A stretch of 38,100 nucleotides of DNA, taken from the NCBI RefSeq assembly GCF_028275115.1, contig NZ_JAQCNH010000009.1, forward strand, positions 1 through 38,100, in the 5' to 3' direction. Each line of letters starts with the position of its first letter. Position 1 is the first letter of the stretch. Source of the stretch: Halorientalis sp. Its GTDB lineage: Archaea; Halobacteriota; Halobacteria; Halobacteriales; Haloarculaceae. Under the pieces are notes generated by a model. It was not told the origin of the DNA. It did not search any database and saw only the letters and a program-made list of their open reading frames with translations. Below, piece after piece: positions 34,077 to 38,100 of the stretch. A program made the position numbers and the translations under genes.

Positions 34077-35119
34077 TCCTCGGCCATCGCCAGCACGTCG
34101 TCGAAAAAGCCCTTCGAGTCGTTGGGGCCGGGGTTGGCCTCGGGGTGGTACTGACGGGTGATGATCTCTAAGTCGTCGTTCTCCAACCCCTCGGGCGTGT
34201 CGTCGTTGACGTTGATTTGGGTGACCTCCAGTTTGTCGCCGGGTTCGGCGACTGTGTAGCCGTGGTTCTGGGTGGTCATCACGACCCGGTCAGTCCGGAG
34301 GTCACGGACCGGTTGGTTGACACCGCGGTGACCGAACTCCATCTTCTCGGTCGACCCACCGAGTGCACTGGCGACGACCTGCTGGCCGAGGCAGATGCCG
34401 GCCATCGGGGTCTCGCCGACGTAACTGTCAACGAGGGCCTTGGTCTGCTCGAAGTTCTCGGGGTCGCCGGGGCCGTTCGAGATGAACAGCACGTCGGGGT
34501 CGACCGCGGCCACGTCGTCCTCGGTCGCGTCGTACGGAAGAACGTGAACGACGGCGTCGCGCTCGACCAGCGAGTCGAGAATCGAGCCCTTCGCGCCACA
34601 GTCGATTAGCGCGACGGTCTCGCCGTCGCCGTCCGAATTGAACAGTTCGGGCTCGCCGACGCTGACCCGCGCGCCGATGTCCGTGTGATCGGACATGTGT
34701 TCGCACCGTTTCAGTTCGGCCAGGGCGTCGTCCTCGGTCGCGTCGGGGCCGGCGGCGATACCACACTTCATCGCCCCCTCGTCGCGGATGCCCGTGACGA
34801 GTTCGCGTGTGTCCAGGTGGTCGACTGCCGGAACCTCCTCGGATTCGAGCCACTCGGCTACGTCCCCGGTGAGTTCGCGCGCGATGACGCCGCGCGGATG
34901 GACGCGGTCGGACTCGAACCGCTCCTCGCGGACGCCGTAGTTCCCGATCAGTGGATACGAGAACGTCAGAATCTGTTCCTCGTATGATGGATCCGTGAGA
35001 CTCTCCTCGTACCCCGTGTACGCGGTCGTGAATACCAGTTCCCCGCGGGTCGTGCCCGGAGCGCGGGAACGCGCCTCGACGACGCGTCCGCCTTCGATAG
35101 CCACGTAGGCGTCAGTCAT
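34073..35119 (-). CDS. carA: Carbamoyl-phosphate synthase small subunit (glutaminase)
   Basis: Releases ammonia from glutamine and channels it to CarB. The 348-residue protein has the CPSase small-chain N-domain (AYVAIEGGRVVEARSRA, LVFTTAYTGYEESLTDPSYE, PLIGNYGV) and a class I glutamine amidotransferase domain with the full triad: Cys243 in MAGICLGQQ, His325 and Glu327 in RQYHPEANPGP. FISNGPGDPEN is the oxyanion-hole region. Start ATG at 35119, with a TATA box at the leaderless distance. It is divergent from an Lrp-type gene and convergent with the PH-like gene. Confidence 0.97.
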   Translation of the reverse strand: MTDAYVAIEGGRVVEARSRAPGTTRGELVFTTAYTGYEESLTDPSYEEQILTFSYPLIGNYGVREERFESDRVHPRGVIARELTGDVAEWLESEEVPAVDHLDTRELVTGIRDEGAMKCGIAAGPDATEDDALAELKRCEHMSDHTDIGARVSVGEPELFNSDGDGETVALIDCGAKGSILDSLVERDAVVHVLPYDATEDDVAAVDPDVLFISNGPGDPENFEQTKALVDSYVGETPMAGICLGQQVVASALGGSTEKMEFGHRGVNQPVRDLRTDRVVMTTQNHGYTVAEPGDKLEVTQINVNDDTPEGLENDDLEIITRQYHPEANPGPNDSKGFFDDVLAMAED

Positions 35120-35143
35120 TACGAGATGCGTACCCGTCGGCGG

Positions 35144-35151
35144 TTCATAAG
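35144..35151 (-). promoter_or_regulatory. TATA box of carA
   Basis: On the minus strand CTTATGAA lies 25-32 bases before the carA ATG (35119), matching the carB box CTTATTACG in sequence and spacing. Confidence 0.5.
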
Positions 35152-35171
35152 TGTTGCTTTCGAAGCACAGT

Positions 35172-35186
35172 TACGAATTTCGCAAT
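35172..35186. promoter_or_regulatory. car motif in the carA-lrp divergent region
   Basis: TACGAATTTCGCAAT matches the sequence upstream of carB (28569-28583) in 14 of 15 bases. It lies about 20 bases upstream of the carA TATA box and about 36 bases before the Lrp-type start codon, so one bound regulator could affect both genes. Another palindrome, TACGATCGTA, is at 35207-35216, just before the Lrp ATG. Confidence 0.55.
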
Positions 35187-35221
35187 CCTCAAGTGCGCTG
35201 GGCGAGTACGATCGTATCTCA

Positions 35222-35635
35222 ATGGACGAGTTGGACCGGCAGATTCTGAGCATTCTACGACGGGACGCTCGGACGGCGTACACGGAGATCGCGGACCGGG
35301 TAGGGACCTCGGAGGGGACGGTCCGCAACCGCGTCGAGCGACTGGCCGAGGACGGCGTCATCGAGCGGTTTACCGTCGCCACGTCCACCGGAAACGTCAA
35401 GGCGATGATCGAAATCAGCGTCGACGTCAACGTCGACACCGCCGCCGTCTCCGACAGAATCGTCGAGTGGCAGGAGGTCGACTCGGTCTGGCAGGTCTCG
35501 GGCGAGGAGGACATCGTGCTGGTCGTCGACGCCGCCGACACCGAACGGGTCAACGAGTTGATCACGAAAGCCCGTGAGCTCGACGAGGTCGTCTCGACTA
35601 AAACTCGGCTGATTCTGGACGAGCGGCTCGGGTGA
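35222..35635 (+). CDS. Lrp/AsnC-family transcriptional regulator
   Basis: A 137-residue regulator. The N-terminal helix-turn-helix domain is MDELDRQILSILRRDARTAY, TEIADRVGTSEGTVRNRVER, LAEDGVIERFTV; the C-terminal RAM/AsnC domain (about 60-137, MIEISVDVNVDTAAV, VWQVSGEEDIVLVVDAADTE) binds small effectors, often amino acids, and mediates assembly. I use the ATG at 35222; a longer frame upstream covers the operator region and is not coding-like. Divergent from carA with about 100 bases between, so it likely controls carA, itself and perhaps carB through the shared motif. The effector is unknown; glutamine or arginine would fit the pathway. Confidence 0.9.
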   Translation: MDELDRQILSILRRDARTAYTEIADRVGTSEGTVRNRVERLAEDGVIERFTVATSTGNVKAMIEISVDVNVDTAAVSDRIVEWQEVDSVWQVSGEEDIVLVVDAADTERVNELITKARELDEVVSTKTRLILDERLG

Positions 35636-35686
35636 GCGGCCGTGAACGGGGTCGGTTCGCGGCGGTTCGGAGTCGACCTCGGTTCC

Positions 35687-35694
35687 TTTTTGAA
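35687..35694 (+). promoter_or_regulatory. TATA-like box of the IPP isomerase gene
   Basis: TTTTTGAA lies 23-30 bases before the ATG at 35717, suiting a leaderless transcript. Confidence 0.4.
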
Positions 35695-35716
35695 CCCACT
35701 GGTCGATTGAACAGTC

Positions 35717-36304
35717 ATGAGTTCAGAGGAGACGGCCGGGGGGACAGACTCCGGAGGGGGAGAGACGGCACACGAGAACGCGCGTCAGGCGGTCGTCACG
35801 GTCGACGCTGACGATACGGAACTCGGGACGGCCAACCGCCTCGATGCCCACACCGGTGACGGGATTCGTCACCGGGCGTTCACCTCGCTGCTGTTCGACG
35901 AAGACGACAACATTCTGCTAGCCCAGCGCAGCCCGGACAAGCGTCTCTGGGACACCTACTGGGACGGCACCGTCGCCTCCCACCCGGTCCAGGGCCAGAG
36001 TCAGGAAACCGCGACCAGACAGCGTCTCGAAGAGGAACTCGGTGTCACACCCGACCAGTACGGTGACCTCCAAGTGACCGACCGCTTCGAGTACAAGCGG
36101 CACTACCCCAACGAGGGCGTCGAGTGGGAGGTCTGTGCCGTCCTGCAGGCGACACTGACCGACCGAACGCTCAAGCCCGACCCCGACGAGGTTGCCGGGC
36201 TCATGTGGGTGCCATACGAGCGCCTCCACCAGAACCCCCACTGGTACCGGCAGCTCCGGCTCTGCCCCTGGTTCGAGATCGCAATGCGCCGCGACGTCGA
36301 GTAA
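35717..36304 (+). CDS. idi: Isopentenyl-diphosphate delta-isomerase, type 1 (Nudix), Ala at catalytic Cys position
   Basis: Interconverts IPP and DMAPP, the starters of archaeal isoprenoid lipids and carotenoids. The 195-residue protein has an acidic N-terminal extension (about 25 residues), metal ligands H45 and H52 (DAHTGDGIRHRAFTSLLFDE), SHP with H89, the Nudix-like helix QETATRQRLEEELGVTP, and E136/E138 in VEWEVC. The Escherichia coli catalytic Cys67 lies in NSVCGHP; here the matching stretch is GTVASHP, with Ala87. I believe this change is common in haloarchaeal homologues, some of which also encode a type 2 enzyme. Activity therefore should not be assumed. Confidence 0.9.
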   Translation: MSSEETAGGTDSGGGETAHENARQAVVTVDADDTELGTANRLDAHTGDGIRHRAFTSLLFDEDDNILLAQRSPDKRLWDTYWDGTVASHPVQGQSQETATRQRLEEELGVTPDQYGDLQVTDRFEYKRHYPNEGVEWEVCAVLQATLTDRTLKPDPDEVAGLMWVPYERLHQNPHWYRQLRLCPWFEIAMRRDVE

Positions 36305-36375
36305 CGCCCGCGACTGTTCTGGCGGCGCACGTCTACACCCGCCGCCGAGCCGACGGCTACGCGGTGTCGCGTCCG

Positions 36376-36382
36376 AAAAAAA
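36376..36382 (-). terminator. T-run downstream of the surface-protein gene
   Basis: On the minus strand seven consecutive T lie about 24 bases after the stop codon at 36406. Archaeal transcription often ends at such oligo-T tracts without a strong hairpin. It may serve the minus-strand surface protein. Confidence 0.45.
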
Positions 36383-36405
36383 GCGACTGAGTCGTCGAGC
36401 GTCGA

Positions 36406-38100
36406 TTAGCTACCGGTCTCGATGTTGAACTCGGTCAGGTACGCCGCCTCGTTGTCGCCGGGACCGGCCGGCAGTCCCTGTTCGGCGTTGACCTGATCGT
36501 TGATGTTGACACCGAAGACCGAGCCACACCCGGTCGCCGTGTCGACGTTGAAGTCGTCGGAGACCAGCTTTGCCACACCGTCGTTGTTAATCCGTTCGCC
36601 GGTCACCGTGCTGGTGGCCGGGAACGCGGAGCCGGTCTGGTAGCTCTTTTCGGTCGAGACGTTGATCGAGACGCTCGGGAGCGTACAACCGGGGTCCGAG
36701 AGTCGGTTGGCCGAGTCGCTCGTCACCTGGTCGTACGGGTTCTGGGCGGGCGAGGAGACGTCGAAGATCGTCCCGATCGTCCACACCGTAATCCCGATGT
36801 CGATTGTGGTCTCGAGTGACGTGCGGTTGTTATCGAGGTTGAACGTCCCGCCGGCCTGACCGGCCGTGGTCAGGTTGGCACGGAAGTAGACGTTCCCGAT
36901 CGTGTCGGACTGGGTCTCGTTGATGATGTCCCGGGCAGGCGGGAAGTCGACGCTACCCCGCCAGGTGTTGTTCGACGGGTAAATGGTCCCGTCGATCTGG
37001 ATACAGTCGTCCGTCGGCAGGAAGTCCGGCCCCTGCTCTGCTGGGTCGGGCTGCCCGTCGCGACACGTCGAGTACAGAATCGGGCGGTCGTTGTTCGGCG
37101 TGCCCGTCTGCAGGTAGCTCTCCTCACCGCGCACGTACGCCGTGAAGTTCTTCGGTCCGGTGTCGACCATCTCCAGGCTGAAGTCCTGGGTCACCGTTTC
37201 CCCAGGACCGACCGAGACCTGTGCGGAGGCACTGTTGTAGTCCTGCGCCGTGGCCTCGACCGTGTAGGTGCCCGGTGCGACCGTCAGCGTGTAGCTGCCG
37301 TCGGCGGCGGTGGTCGTCGACTGACCGTCAGCCGTGACCGTCGCGCCGCCGAGGTTGTTGCCCATCGTATCGGTCACCGTCCCGGTGATGGTGCCGTCCT
37401 CGGGCGTCAGCGAGAAGTCCACTGTCGTGGTGGTGCTCTCGGTCACCGTCGCCGACTTGCTCACGGATTGGAAGCCGTCGGCGTTGGCCGTCACCTGATA
37501 ATCACCCGGCGCAATCGACAGCGAGTAACTGCCGTCGGCCGCCGTGGTCGTGGTGACACTGCCAGCCGTGACGGTCGCGCCCGACAGTGCGTTACCACTG
37601 TCGTCGGTCACGGTCCCGGCGACCGTGCCGTTCTGCACCGTCTCCGGGTTCAGCGTGATCTGGGCCGTAGCCGTATCGTTAGCGGTGGAGACACCGTGCG
37701 TGTAGGTGTCCGCCGCCAGACCTGTCGTGTCCACGTTGAACGTCACCGTCGTGCTGGCCCCGCTGGCCAGCGTCTCGCTCTGAGACGCGAGTGTCTCCAG
37801 CGAGCCGTCACCGTCCGTGTCCACGCCGAACTCGACGGACTGGGTGCCCTCTGCACCGCCGTCGTTCTGGACGTCGGCCGACACGGTAATCGTATCGTTG
37901 ACGGTCGCCTCGGCGGGTGCCTGCAGGTTCGACACCTGGAAGTCCGCCGTCGGCGTCGCCGGTTCATTCAACGTGATCTGTGCCGTAGCCGTATCGTTGG
38001 CGGTGGAGACACCGTGCGTGTAGGTGTCCGCCGCCAGGCCGGTCGTGTCCACGTTGAACGTCACCGTCGTGCTGGCCCCGCTGGCCAGCGTCTCGCTCTG
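36406..38100 (-). CDS. Surface protein with CARDB and carboxypeptidase-regulatory-like repeats (C-terminal part)
   Basis: The frame is open to the right edge, so the N-terminus, presumably with a signal peptide, is missing. From the edge: end of one CARDB domain, a full CARDB domain (VSNLQAPAEATVNDTITVSA, VEFGVDTDGDGSLETLASQS), two carboxypeptidase-regulatory-like beta domains (GTVAGTVTDDSGNALSGATV and GTITGTVTDTMGNNLGGATV), then about 240 residues without a known domain, with four or more cysteines and many N-glycosylation sequons (NFT, NNT, NET, NLT, NRT, NVS). CARDB modules are cell-adhesion-type beta-sandwiches. There is no C-terminal anchor or PGF-CTERM, so the protein is probably secreted or held by other means. 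Confidence 0.85.
   Translation of the reverse strand, partial: QSETLASGASTTVTFNVDTTGLAADTYTHGVSTANDTATAQITLNEPATPTADFQVSNLQAPAEATVNDTITVSADVQNDGGAEGTQSVEFGVDTDGDGSLETLASQSETLASGASTTVTFNVDTTGLAADTYTHGVSTANDTATAQITLNPETVQNGTVAGTVTDDSGNALSGATVTAGSVTTTTAADGSYSLSIAPGDYQVTANADGFQSVSKSATVTESTTTTVDFSLTPEDGTITGTVTDTMGNNLGGATVTADGQSTTTAADGSYTLTVAPGTYTVEATAQDYNSASAQVSVGPGETVTQDFSLEMVDTGPKNFTAYVRGEESYLQTGTPNNDRPILYSTCRDGQPDPAEQGPDFLPTDDCIQIDGTIYPSNNTWRGSVDFPPARDIINETQSDTIGNVYFRANLTTAGQAGGTFNLDNNRTSLETTIDIGITVWTIGTIFDVSSPAQNPYDQVTSDSANRLSDPGCTLPSVSINVSTEKSYQTGSAFPATSTVTGERINNDGVAKLVSDDFNVDTATGCGSVFGVNINDQVNAEQGLPAGPGDNEAAYLTEFNIETGS
37649..37782 (-). repeat. CARDB-encoding repeat, copy 1
   Basis: These 134 bases match 37967-38100 with only about five or six differences. 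The offset of 318 bp equals 106 codons, one CARDB unit. The DNA-level identity shows recent duplication or gene conversion, and the array likely continues past the window edge. Confidence 0.9.
37967..38100 (-). repeat. CARDB-encoding repeat, copy 2 (cut by window edge)
   Basis: Second copy of the 318-bp-period unit, running to the edge. Both copies encode DTTGLAADTYTHGVSTANDT and the flanking QSETLASGASTTVTF. Confidence 0.9.

Overview
The window is chromosomal DNA of a haloarchaeon. The evidence is a complete archaeal-type S10-spc ribosomal superoperon with archaeal-only genes (L32e, L19e, S4e, RNase P component 1, SPOUT methyltransferase), very acidic proteins, GC-rich third codon positions, archaeal TATA boxes placed for leaderless transcripts, and Tat/lipobox signals of the haloarchaeal kind. 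The proteins resemble those of Haloarcula relatives, but the genus cannot be fixed from sequence reading alone.

Layout. (1) 1-360, minus: 5' part of a ribbon-helix-helix-like protein with AT-richer codon use, just past the ribosomal operon. (2) 432-15006, minus: one long run of overlapping genes, SPOUT RNA methyltransferase, L3, L4, L23, L2, S19, L22, S3, L29, a 21-codon micro-ORF, Rnp1, S17, L14, L24, S4e, L5, S14, S8, L6, L32e, L19e, L18, S5, L30, L15, SecY. Most neighbours overlap by 1 or 4 bases (TGATG or ATGA) or sit 1-6 bases apart. (3) 15007-16884: a scarred region with tRNA-Gly(GCC), two 118-bp tandem units that each restart with the tRNA 3' end, a PGF-CTERM-like protein without a signal peptide, and a broken SHOCT-domain membrane protein. 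(4) 16885-25264: housekeeping and haloarchaeal orphan genes (two FAD oxidoreductases, Tat lipoprotein, chemotaxis-type transducer, several conserved haloarchaeal proteins). (5) 25295-28524: a broken secreted-protein gene, then a Tat lipoprotein of the oligopeptide-binding (SBP_5) family whose segments appear circularly permuted, coupled to a PAP2-type membrane phosphatase. (6) 28646-35635: carB (+), two orphan genes, carA (-) and a divergent Lrp-type regulator. (7) 35717-38100: type 1 IPP isomerase and the C-terminal part of a surface protein with CARDB and carboxypeptidase-regulatory-like repeats.

How genes work together: the superoperon supplies ribosome, RNase P and translocon parts; carA and carB encode the two carbamoyl-phosphate synthase subunits from separate promoters that share a 15-bp upstream motif, next to an Lrp regulator that may read it. 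The most unusual items are the tRNA-Gly 3'-end tandem array, the permuted substrate-binding protein, the shared car motif, the duplicated helix-hairpin-helix domain in L32e, the micro-ORF in the eIF1 slot, and the IPP isomerase with Ala at the catalytic Cys position. I see no CRISPR array, insertion sequence, prophage or defence island.
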